Source: Acidobacteriota bacterium (GTDB taxonomy: Bacteria > Acidobacteriota > UBA6911 > JACOSC01). Taken from it: a DNA stretch of 52,097 nt. The stretch spans positions 1 through 52,097 of the forward strand of contig JACOSC010000312.1 of the NCBI GenBank assembly GCA_016179055.1, in the 5' to 3' direction. Below, in pieces: positions 35,763-43,378 of the stretch (position 1 is its first letter; every line of letters begins with the position of its first letter). Below the pieces are notes generated by a model that was given only the letters and a program-made list of their open reading frames with translations, did no database searches and was not told where the DNA came from. A program made the translations under genes and the position numbers.

Positions 35763-35852
35763 CCTGGGAGCGCCCCGACTACCGTCGGGGCAAGAGTGGA
35801 CGCGGTTCGCGACGATACTCGCCGGCAAAGATGCCGGCGCTCCCAGGTATTT
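35763..35852. repeat. Inverted repeat with nested hairpins before the S8 protease
   Basis: CCTGGGAGCGCC and GGCGCTCCCAGG form the outer arms, enclosing GCCCCGACTACCGTCGGGGC and ending with GCCGGCAAAGATGCCGGC. It lies 15 nt before the start of the protease gene, so it should fold in its 5' leader. Confidence 0.55.
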
Positions 35853-35867
35853 TTATGGGAGGTAGCC

Positions 35868-38084
35868 ATGGCTCGATGGGCGGCCCGTACTCTCCGCCGT
35901 GCTTTTTTTACCCTTATACTGCTGACTACAATCGCCCAATTTCTTCCAGCCTTGACGCTGACGGCAGGTATATTGGAGCTTCAAAAAGACGGAAGTGGGT
36001 ACGCTCTCGGCATGGAAGGCATTGGCCGTTTCTACGCTACCACGTATGATATTCAAAATGCGCGACTCATTCAAGTGCCTAATACGACCATGCGTGTGAT
36101 CCTGTGGGAGGAGAAACGGACGGAAGGCCCCTCGACTCCTTTTTTTGCCATTAGTCTGGATGGGCAACGAATCGTTCGTGTGCAGCAAGCCGCCTATGAT
36201 CTCTTGTTGCGCTATGCGCAGTTCGATCCACTGATGAATTCTTCGTCAGTGGATGCCCTATTGGCGGCCCGGGAGCCGGCAAATGAAAGCACCTTTATCG
36301 TTCAGTTCGTCACCCAGCCCCTGGAGGAGTACCGCCAACAGATAGAGACTCTCGGTGGAACACTATATAAGTATTTGGCAAACTATGCCTATGTTGTAAG
36401 GATGAATCCCGCCGCCAAGGAGCAAGTGTCCAACCTGCCGTTTGTGCGTTGGGTGGGACCTTATCATCCCGCTTATCGATTAGAAGAATCCTTGATCGCC
36501 GAATTAACGCAAGATGGGGATAGCCTCCCTGCGAGTCGGTATAGCATACAGGTGTTCGAGCGTGGGAAGGCCCAGCAGGATCGAGTGGCTATGCGGATCG
36601 AAGCTATGGGTGGAACCATTAATAAGATCAGCCCGCAGGGATTCCGGCTCGAAGCCACAGTAACACGCGACGCGCTATTGGAAGTGGCTCACATGGACGA
36701 AGTGCAGTTCATCGATCGCTGGACTGCGCCCGAGCCCGATGTAACAACGGCCAGGGAAATCGGTGGGGCAGATTTCCTTGAATCCGTGGCCGGGTTCACC
36801 GGAACCGGCGTACGCGGCGAGGTTATGGACGCCGGCATACGCGCAACACATCAGGACTTTCAATCTCGGCCCATTATTATCCATGGCGCGAACCCCGGTG
36901 TCGACAGTCATGGAACCAGCACCACCGGCATCATTTTCGGCGACGGTCGCGCGGATATGAGAGGGCGCGGCTTTCTGCCTACCGGACAAGGCATTTTCGC
37001 ATCGTATCTGCGTCTCTCCAATCGCTACCAACATACGGCCGAACTCTTGGAACCCCCTTACCAGGCCCTATTCCAATCCAATAGTTGGGGAGGCGGGCTG
37101 ACCAGGCAGTACACAACGGTTTCCGCCGACATGGATGACATTTTGTTCAACAATGATATCATCATCGCGCAGTCACAGAGCAATGCCGGCAACCAAATGT
37201 CTCGCCCGGAAGCGTGGGCCAAGAATATCGTGTCGGTCGGCGGGATATTGCACCGCGGCACAGTGACTATGGATGACGACTGTTGGTGTAGCCGTGGCAG
37301 CATCGGACCCGCGGCCGATGGCCGTATTAAGCCGGATCTGGCGCATTTTTATGACATGAACTTCACCCCCTCTGGACGCAGCGATACCAGTTACACGCCT
37401 TCATTTGGCGGCACCAGCGCGGCCACGCCGATTGTGGCAGGACATTTTGGCCTTTTTTTTGAAATGTGGCACAACCAAATTTTCGGCAATCCCGGCGGGG
37501 AGACAGTTTTTGACAGCCGTCCACATATGGCGACTGCAAAGGCCATGATCATCAATACCGCCAAGCAGTGGACTTTCACAGGCCCGCAGCATGATTTGAC
37601 CCGCGTGCATCAGGGCTGGGGATTGCCGGATCTGGCCAACCTTTATAATTTGCGTGACAAGATTTTTGTCGTCGACCAAACCGACATTCTGCTTCCCTTC
37701 GAAACTAGAACCTATCGATTTCAATCACAAGGCGGCGGAACGCCGCTACGGGCCACATTGGTTTATTCCGATCCCAGTGGAACCACCTCTTCAACGCAGC
37801 ATCGCATCAATAAGCTGAACTTGAAAGTGACCTCTCCAACCGCGGTCGTTTATTGGGGAAATAACGGCCTGATGAGCGGCCTATGGTCAACGCCGGCCGG
37901 TGATCCCGACACCAAGAATACGACGGAAAACGTATTTATTAATTCACCGGACAATGGGACATGGACCTTTGAGGTGATCGCCGCTGAGATAAACGAAGAT
38001 AGTCACCTCGAGACACCGGAAATTGACGCTGACTACGCCTTGGTGATCAGCGGCATCGTGCCGAGCCCGGCCGGACGGAGATAA
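35868..38084 (+). CDS. Secreted S8 (subtilisin-like) serine protease
   Basis: The ATG at 35868 follows GGGAGG and starts a signal peptide (...FFTLILLTTIAQFLPALTLT); the longer frame upstream is the inverted repeat. 738 residues. Residues ~140-290 hold two I9-like prodomain segments (FIVQFVTQPLEEYRQQIETL, RYSIQVFERGKAQQD). The catalytic triad is Asp321 (EVMDAGIRATHQDF), His348 (SHGTSTTGI) and Ser517 (FGGTSAATPIVAGH); DAG in place of the common DSG/DTG is a minor variation. The last ~150 residues form a beta-rich domain (TYRFQSQGGGTPLRATLVYS, DNGTWTFEVIAAE) like the P/PPC domains of exported subtilases. Likely extracellular or periplasmic. Confidence 0.88.
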   Translation: MARWAARTLRRAFFTLILLTTIAQFLPALTLTAGILELQKDGSGYALGMEGIGRFYATTYDIQNARLIQVPNTTMRVILWEEKRTEGPSTPFFAISLDGQRIVRVQQAAYDLLLRYAQFDPLMNSSSVDALLAAREPANESTFIVQFVTQPLEEYRQQIETLGGTLYKYLANYAYVVRMNPAAKEQVSNLPFVRWVGPYHPAYRLEESLIAELTQDGDSLPASRYSIQVFERGKAQQDRVAMRIEAMGGTINKISPQGFRLEATVTRDALLEVAHMDEVQFIDRWTAPEPDVTTAREIGGADFLESVAGFTGTGVRGEVMDAGIRATHQDFQSRPIIIHGANPGVDSHGTSTTGIIFGDGRADMRGRGFLPTGQGIFASYLRLSNRYQHTAELLEPPYQALFQSNSWGGGLTRQYTTVSADMDDILFNNDIIIAQSQSNAGNQMSRPEAWAKNIVSVGGILHRGTVTMDDDCWCSRGSIGPAADGRIKPDLAHFYDMNFTPSGRSDTSYTPSFGGTSAATPIVAGHFGLFFEMWHNQIFGNPGGETVFDSRPHMATAKAMIINTAKQWTFTGPQHDLTRVHQGWGLPDLANLYNLRDKIFVVDQTDILLPFETRTYRFQSQGGGTPLRATLVYSDPSGTTSSTQHRINKLNLKVTSPTAVVYWGNNGLMSGLWSTPAGDPDTKNTTENVFINSPDNGTWTFEVIAAEINEDSHLETPEIDADYALVISGIVPSPAGRR

Positions 38085-38207
38085 AGCGGCGAAGAATTTC
38101 CGTGAAGTCGCCGAGCCGCCGCAGGTAAACTGGATCTTACACAGTCGCCGCCGATCCATTCGATGCGATTATCCTCATTTATCTTTGCTGGTTTGCTTCA
38201 AAGATTT

Positions 38208-38404
38208 GTAACTGCTCAGGAGAAAGCCCGCCCTTGACAGAACCGAGAGCGGTAGCGACCGGGTCGGCACGTTGTTGTCATCGCTCATGTATTATTCCGA
38301 GCTCGGGAGAATACATGATCGCTGACAGTTGTCTCCAGGTGCGCACCCGGTCGCTACCGCTCCCGGTTCTGTAGCATCGCCGCCTCCATGGGCTGAGCAA
38401 TTAC
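38208..38404. mobile_element. GTAAC-ended element with long internal inverted repeat
   Basis: Starts GTAACTGCTCAGGAG and ends CCATGGGCTGAGCAATTAC. Inside, ACAGAACCGAGAGCGGTAGC continues into GACCGGGT and is mirrored ~75 bp later (ACCCGGTCGC...GGTTCTGT), 28-nt arms with one mismatch. The flanking duplication is unclear (AAAGATTT versus GATTTTTT). Confidence 0.55.
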
Positions 38405-38712
38405 GATTTTTTCCACGGGCCCATGAAAGCGATGTGGATTTTACATCAGGTATTTGCCGTCAATCTTTCATTCTTTCTGGAAGAAGGCGCAGCAGGCCGG
38501 AGCTGAGTTATTTTTTTTCGGCTATTCCTGTGCCTGAGATGATACCCTGGTTTTACAATTTGCTCTGTTGCTGCTTACACAAAGGGGTCTTTGCGGTTAT
38601 ACTGATAGCCGCCAGGGGGCTCAAGGCTAACGTTCTTGACGAAGGCATGTTCCGGGGATATTGACGTTTTAGAACCACACGCCGGTTCCACCCGAGGGAA
38701 AGGAGTTCTTTA

Positions 38713-39069
38713 ATGAGTAACCCGATAGGGCCAGCCGCGGTCGATATGCTGCGTGAGTTTGTGGCCATTCTCGTTCACACGTTGGCATACTCGTGTGGGT
38801 TGTCCTATGTTCGCAAGAAATTTTCTATGATAGGGCCATTGATTATCGCACTGACGGTTACCGCGGTCGGTTTCACGGCCACTTATTTTCGGTTTCCAGC
38901 GCCCATCCCCGTTGGTATTCTAATTCTATTCTATCTTACGCGATTTCGGTGGCGCGACACGCTGCTGGCTTATCTGATCACATGGCTAGTGTATGCGTCG
39001 TGTCATGTCCTGTTTAGCCTGTTTTTTCGGTATAATTTGCTCATTCCGGCGTTTCCGCTGCGATCGTGA
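38713..39069 (+). CDS. Small inner-membrane protein of unknown function
   Basis: 118 residues with a strong AAAGGAG site. Three or four hydrophobic segments: a helix near residues 12-30, MIGPLIIALTVTAVGFTATY, PVGILILFYL and LLAYLITWLVYASCHVLFSL. An amphipathic, charged N-terminus (FVAIL...YVRKKF) is cytoplasmic by the positive-inside rule. I do not recognise a family. It stands alone between a mobile element and a convergent gene. Confidence 0.6.
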   Translation: MSNPIGPAAVDMLREFVAILVHTLAYSCGLSYVRKKFSMIGPLIIALTVTAVGFTATYFRFPAPIPVGILILFYLTRFRWRDTLLAYLITWLVYASCHVLFSLFFRYNLLIPAFPLRS

Positions 39070-39200
39070 GATTCCCTCTATCGTTTGGCAAAAACCATTT
39101 ACGTTAGTGGCCGCGGTTCTCGAGCGCCTCTCAGAGGCGGAAACGCTGGGTCCGATCCAACGGCCGGCCATGGCTCTCAACGTTGACCGAAAGCTTGCGC

Positions 39201-41084
39201 TTATTTCCAGTACAAAGTGAAGGACCCGATGAGGCGACGGTTGTTGGCATAGAAGAAATCGCCGTAGCTGCCTTGGCCGGTTCGTTGGCCCTGCGTCATA
39301 TCTAATAACTCCTCCACGATCATACGAAGCGTCAGGCGAAAGTGATTAGGATTTTCTCGGGGCACGGCCTCGATAGTGGTTTCAATCCCAAACCGGTTCA
39401 GATTCTGGTCGATAATCAAGCGCGCGTCGGGCGTCGGTCGCACCGGGGGATAGAGGTTAAGCACGGTTGTTCCCACCGTCATTTGCCCGTCAGCGTCGCG
39501 CCGGCTGCCCATCCACGCGCTCGTCAGGATTACGTTGGTCAGCGTCGATTCTGCGCTGAGTTCCGTGGCAGAGTTATGGCTGGTGACGAAGGCTTCGATG
39601 GGATGAATCTCCGTGGACCAATGGTCATGGCCGCAATCCACGATCCACCGGCCTACCATCATTATGCGGTCGCCAATCTCCGGGCGGAAACCGCCGGGAA
39701 CTTGCCATTGTTCGATTTCAATGGGTAACGTGCCCAAGTCCTCCTCGTCAAAATTTCCGGGAAACCGGCTATCGCAACAGGCATAGCAAAGCGGACGCGG
39801 GGCCGGATGGGGCCGGCAGTCGCCGGGGGCGGCGAGCAAATAGTCAAATTCCGGATCCAGTTTCAGCGAAAGGTTCCAATCATTGCACAATTGGCCCTGG
39901 GCCAGTACGGGATTGCAAGGGCCGCGGTAATAAACTTGCGAAGGATCTCCCAGCTCCCAATCCGGCGGCATGGATCTATGCGTAGCTCCGAAATCGCTGC
40001 CGGAGAGATGGCTGTTAGTCACAATGCCTTCAGCCGCGGTCGAATACCAAAAGATCGGGCGATTGCCGGCGCGCAAAACGTCGCCCCAATCCCGAGAATC
40101 TGGCCGGCCACGAAACAGCATAATATCTAGGGCGCGCAGCGGATCCATTTGCACGATTTGGTGAAGCTGGTCTGAGTCGACGCCACGATCCATCCAATCA
40201 GGGCCGGCGGAGAACGCATAAAGCAGCGGTTGCCACTCCGGGGGGCCTAGCGGAGTGGCGGTCCATCCGCAGACTTCGCCCGAGCGCGGAAAGTTTGGCG
40301 TCTCATAGCGGGTTTGGTCGCAAGGTCCGACAATGCTCTCACAGGCGAACGCTTCCCATTTGGGCGAGGCCGTGCGGTCCGTCGCCCAATCCCGTACCCA
40401 ATCTTCGATGCGCTGGGTATCGCGATGGACTTCTGTCGAGGAGGGGTCGATGGGAAACCAGGCCGGTGAGACTACCGGGTGGCGAGTTACGTAAAGTGTC
40501 GGCGGATCTATCCGCATTTCCATGGCGTTGAGCGATCGATTTCCGGGGACTTGAAACAGTTGCCACTCCGAAATGCCCTCGCCGCTCATGGGGTCCGACA
40601 CGGGCAGCCCGATGTTATAGAGGGCCGGTTGTTCAAGACGGCGACGCAATAACTCAAAATGGTCGCTGATATAAAAGGCTGAGCCGGCCGTGGGGTTATA
40701 AATAATGTGACCGGACTCGAATGTGGCCTCCGCGTACTTCAAAGCATGGGAGGAACGGCCTCCGGCGTTGAATAACTTAGATATCGAGGCTTCGCGCGGA
40801 CATCCCAAAATGCTTGTGGGCCCGCCCACTGCCAGCCACTTGTCCGCGATAGGCTTGGGCAGCATGACCTTTGATCCCGGGGCACGCTCCACCAGGACGC
40901 CTCCTTCGAAAGGAACAAGATAACCGCATTGGCCAGTCTGTTCTTCCAGAAAACTAGGTGAAATTCTCTCGGCGGCCTGGGAAGCCGCGCCGACGGAATT
41001 ACCCGGAGAGATTAAAGCCGAGAAGAAACATCCCACAGTCATCAGGACTATGTCCAAAGCATCAAGGTGACCCTTAGAAATCAT
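39201..41084 (-). CDS. Large secreted protein with LGFP-like segment, function unknown
   Basis: 627 residues. GGAGG precedes the ATG and residues ~10-33 (LDIVLMTVGCFFSALISPGN) act as a signal peptide. Near residues 80-125, IADKWLAVGGPTSILGCP and ATFESGHIIYNP resemble LGFP repeats of cell-wall or surface proteins. A later segment, DRIMMVGRWIVDCGHDHWST then EIHPIEAFVTS, is a motif I have seen in several secreted hypothetical proteins; its Asp/His cluster could bind metal. Many Trp, Pro and Cys residues fit an exported, disulphide-containing protein. Confidence 0.65.
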   Translation of the reverse strand: MISKGHLDALDIVLMTVGCFFSALISPGNSVGAASQAAERISPSFLEEQTGQCGYLVPFEGGVLVERAPGSKVMLPKPIADKWLAVGGPTSILGCPREASISKLFNAGGRSSHALKYAEATFESGHIIYNPTAGSAFYISDHFELLRRRLEQPALYNIGLPVSDPMSGEGISEWQLFQVPGNRSLNAMEMRIDPPTLYVTRHPVVSPAWFPIDPSSTEVHRDTQRIEDWVRDWATDRTASPKWEAFACESIVGPCDQTRYETPNFPRSGEVCGWTATPLGPPEWQPLLYAFSAGPDWMDRGVDSDQLHQIVQMDPLRALDIMLFRGRPDSRDWGDVLRAGNRPIFWYSTAAEGIVTNSHLSGSDFGATHRSMPPDWELGDPSQVYYRGPCNPVLAQGQLCNDWNLSLKLDPEFDYLLAAPGDCRPHPAPRPLCYACCDSRFPGNFDEEDLGTLPIEIEQWQVPGGFRPEIGDRIMMVGRWIVDCGHDHWSTEIHPIEAFVTSHNSATELSAESTLTNVILTSAWMGSRRDADGQMTVGTTVLNLYPPVRPTPDARLIIDQNLNRFGIETTIEAVPRENPNHFRLTLRMIVEELLDMTQGQRTGQGSYGDFFYANNRRLIGSFTLYWK

Positions 41085-41328
41085 AACAACGCCTCCTTTA
41101 AATCCTTCATCGCTAATTTTTATTTTTGGTCGGTTGGTATTATTTTATGGCTACGATTGCCACTGCCACTGTTTTTCCCAGCCGCGGTAAACTATGCTGA
41201 GTAGTTACCTTTTCTTTTGATTCGATATGATAAATATCTCCCAGCCTGTTAGCACGAGCATAACCCTTACCGTCTCTCATTGTCAAGCGAGTTGTGTCCG
41301 TTCGAAGCCGTTCTGAGTTGGTTTTACA

Positions 41329-41416
41329 TTTACCATTCACGGGGGTCAGGCACCGTTGGCTAGGGGTCAGGTTCCGAATACCTGATCCCCGACCCCTGAC
41401 CCCCGTGAATAGTTAC
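41329..41416. repeat. GTTAC-ended inverted repeat, degenerate copy
   Basis: Left end TTACCATTCACGGGGGTCAGG and right end CCTGACCCCCGTGAATAGTTAC are near-mirror images, like the mobile elements at 13624, 29411 and 34194. No matching 8-bp duplication was found (GACTTATC lies to the right), so it may be decayed. A solo GAGTAGTTAC end lies at 41199-41208. Confidence 0.5.
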
Positions 41417-41419
41417 GAC

Positions 41420-42265
41420 TTATCGTAGGGCAATAGCGGCCATCATGCGGCCGGTGACTCCCTTTTCCGCCCGATGGGAGAAAAAGTATTCCGGCTCACA
41501 AGCGGTGCAACGGCCGGCTTCCAAGATTTGATCCGGCGAGAGACCGGCGTCGAGGAGTTGCCGGCGATTAACCGCCCGTAGATCGAGGCGCCGCCGCTTG
41601 GCCCCGTCGGGACGGTGAAAGCAGGTCTCGCCGTACTGGAACTCGCGGTTGTAGGCCTCAACCACTTCGTCGCCCACTTCATAACAGCAAGGCCCGATCC
41701 CGGGACCGATCGCCGCTATCAAGTCCTCCGGCTTGGATTGAAAAGCTATCTGCATGGTTTCCACACCACGCTCGGCAATCCGTTGGCAGGCGCCTCGCCA
41801 GCCCGCGTGCAATCCGCCTACGGCGCGTTGTCGTTGGTCAATAAGAAGGATGGGGAAACAATCGGCGGTCTGTATAGTCAGCAGGCAGCCGGGGCGGTTG
41901 GTAACAAGGCCATCACCTTCTCCGTATCGGTGGGGATCGGGCGCGGGGTCTCTACGATCGGCCAAAAAAGATTTTGTTTTATCCCCCGCGTTGTTTAATA
42001 TATGTATTTGGCTTGAATGAACTTGATGCAGAGTGACCAACTCCGCCTGCGGAATATTCAAAGCGGCAAGGAATCTTGAACGGTTCAACGCCACATGACG
42101 GGCGTCGTCTTCTGCAATGTAACCCAGATTTAGGGCTTCGCCGGGGAACGGGCTAACCCCACCCAGGCGCGTGCTGAACCCGTGGGTTAAGAAGCGGTAC
42201 TCTTCAAGTCGACGAAAAACAAAAAAGGCTAGGCCGCCGGCGCGTTTCAGGATAAATTCCGTCAT
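41420..42265 (-). CDS. pgeF: Peptidoglycan editing factor / laccase-domain protein (YfiH family)
   Basis: About 281 residues. YfiH/PgeF/LACC1 family, zinc-binding purine-nucleoside-processing enzymes; E. coli PgeF edits peptidoglycan precursors. Motifs: HGFSTRLGGVSPFP, LVTLHQVHSSQIH (His ligand), GDGLVTNRPGCLLTIQTADC (Cys ligand), GLHAGWRGACQRIAE (His ligand), AIGPGIGPCCYEVGDEV and FFSHRAEKGVTGRMMAAIAL. ATG at 42265 starts with MTEFILKR; the frame extends six codons further to 42283. It is divergent from acpS. Confidence 0.9.
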   Translation of the reverse strand: MTEFILKRAGGLAFFVFRRLEEYRFLTHGFSTRLGGVSPFPGEALNLGYIAEDDARHVALNRSRFLAALNIPQAELVTLHQVHSSQIHILNNAGDKTKSFLADRRDPAPDPHRYGEGDGLVTNRPGCLLTIQTADCFPILLIDQRQRAVGGLHAGWRGACQRIAERGVETMQIAFQSKPEDLIAAIGPGIGPCCYEVGDEVVEAYNREFQYGETCFHRPDGAKRRRLDLRAVNRRQLLDAGLSPDQILEAGRCTACEPEYFFSHRAEKGVTGRMMAAIALR

Positions 42266-42405
42266 GCCGCCAGAGTATAACAAAATCGGCGGCGCGCAGC
42301 GATACGCGGGTGGGCGCGTATCGGGAACGGAAAGGGATCAACGCGTCCGTTGGCGGCCGGGTGGCGGCAGGGCCGTAAGGTGAGCGTTGCTCGCGACGAA
42401 AGCTT

Positions 42406-42783
42406 ATGATCATTGGTGTTGGCACAGATATAATCGAGATTGAGCGCGTTAAAGGGGCCATTGAGCGCACGCATGAGCGCCTGGTGCCGCGTCTTTTCAC
42501 GGAGCTAGAGCGGAACTATTGCGAACGTCACAAGAATCGTTTTCAACATTATGCCGGCCGCTTCGCCGCCAAAGAAGCCGCGTTTAAGGCGCTGGGAACT
42601 GGGTTGGCCAGTGGCATAGGCTGGCGGGATGTGGAAGTTCAAAACGCGTCGACGGGGAAACCCACGCTGGTACTATATGGGCGCGCCTATATACAGGCGA
42701 GCGCGCTGGGAATCTCGGCGATCCATCTATCCCTATCACACTCGGATTATTACGCGGTAGCCCAAGTGATTATGGAAGGCTGA
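42406..42783 (+). CDS. acpS: Holo-[acyl-carrier-protein] synthase
   Basis: 125 residues, typical AcpS. It transfers 4'-phosphopantetheine from CoA to acyl carrier protein. IIGVGTDIIEIERV carries the Mg-binding Asp, GRFAAKEAAFKALGTGLASG is the second signature (Glu/Lys), and LSLSHSDYYAVAQVI ends the protein. It is followed after ~30 nt by the GGCT-like gene on the same strand. Confidence 0.94.
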   Translation: MIIGVGTDIIEIERVKGAIERTHERLVPRLFTELERNYCERHKNRFQHYAGRFAAKEAAFKALGTGLASGIGWRDVEVQNASTGKPTLVLYGRAYIQASALGISAIHLSLSHSDYYAVAQVIMEG

Positions 42784-42815
42784 ATCTCGCTGGAAATTGC
42801 GAAATAAGGGTGAGC

Positions 42816-43271
42816 ATGCCCGATAGAATTTTTATTTACGGTCCCTTCATGGGCGGCTATGATCTGGCGGAAGAGCTGAAGAATTATCAATTCATAAAGT
42901 ACGTCGGTCCCGGAATAACTCCGGGGACGCTATACGATCTTGGCAGCTATCCCGGCGCCGTGGCGGCGGCGGGGATGTCCCCTTGTGTATTCGGTGAGGT
43001 TTATGAAATTATCTCCGATGAATCTTTGCCAATGCTCGATGAAGGTCAAGGCGCCGTGGGGGATGATCCGAAACTCTATCAGTTTCAACGTGACCTGGTG
43101 CGCGTGACTCTACGCGACGGGTCCACCACCGAAGCCTGGATGTTTTTCTATAATATGTCAGTGGCAGGCCACTCCCCGATTCCTTCGGGTAATTTTAAGC
43201 AGCACAAATTGGAAGAGAAAAAGTTAAGCCGCCGCGGTTTCTTTTCTCGATTATTTCCCAAGATCGAATGA
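42816..43271 (+). CDS. Gamma-glutamylcyclotransferase-like (AIG2/GGCT fold) protein
   Basis: About 151 residues. RIFIYGPFMGGYDLAEELK matches the YG(T/P)L...G start of GGCT-fold proteins, and PGTLYDLGSYPGAV, VFGEVYEI and TEAWMFFYN follow the family order. The basic C-terminal tail (KLEEKKLSRRGFFSRLF) is extra. Family members cyclise gamma-glutamyl amines or peptides; the substrate here is unknown. ATG at 42816 with AAGGGTG upstream is preferred to the GTG six bases earlier. Confidence 0.78.
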   Translation: MPDRIFIYGPFMGGYDLAEELKNYQFIKYVGPGITPGTLYDLGSYPGAVAAAGMSPCVFGEVYEIISDESLPMLDEGQGAVGDDPKLYQFQRDLVRVTLRDGSTTEAWMFFYNMSVAGHSPIPSGNFKQHKLEEKKLSRRGFFSRLFPKIE

Positions 43272-43378
43272 TACGATTACGGATTTCCGATGGTGGAATT
43301 TCGCGGTAGTGTTGCTTTTGCACGGAATAACTCCGCCATCCGCCGTCAAAAAAATCCGCCCTGAGACTTTGCTTGGGT

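Noticed and set aside
38329..38664. 111-residue plus-strand ORF
   Set aside because: It starts inside the inverted-repeat element at 38208-38404 and has no recognisable domain or ribosome-binding site.
41140..41340. 66-residue minus-strand ORF
   Set aside because: It lies across a GAGTAGTTAC repeat end and lacks family similarity.
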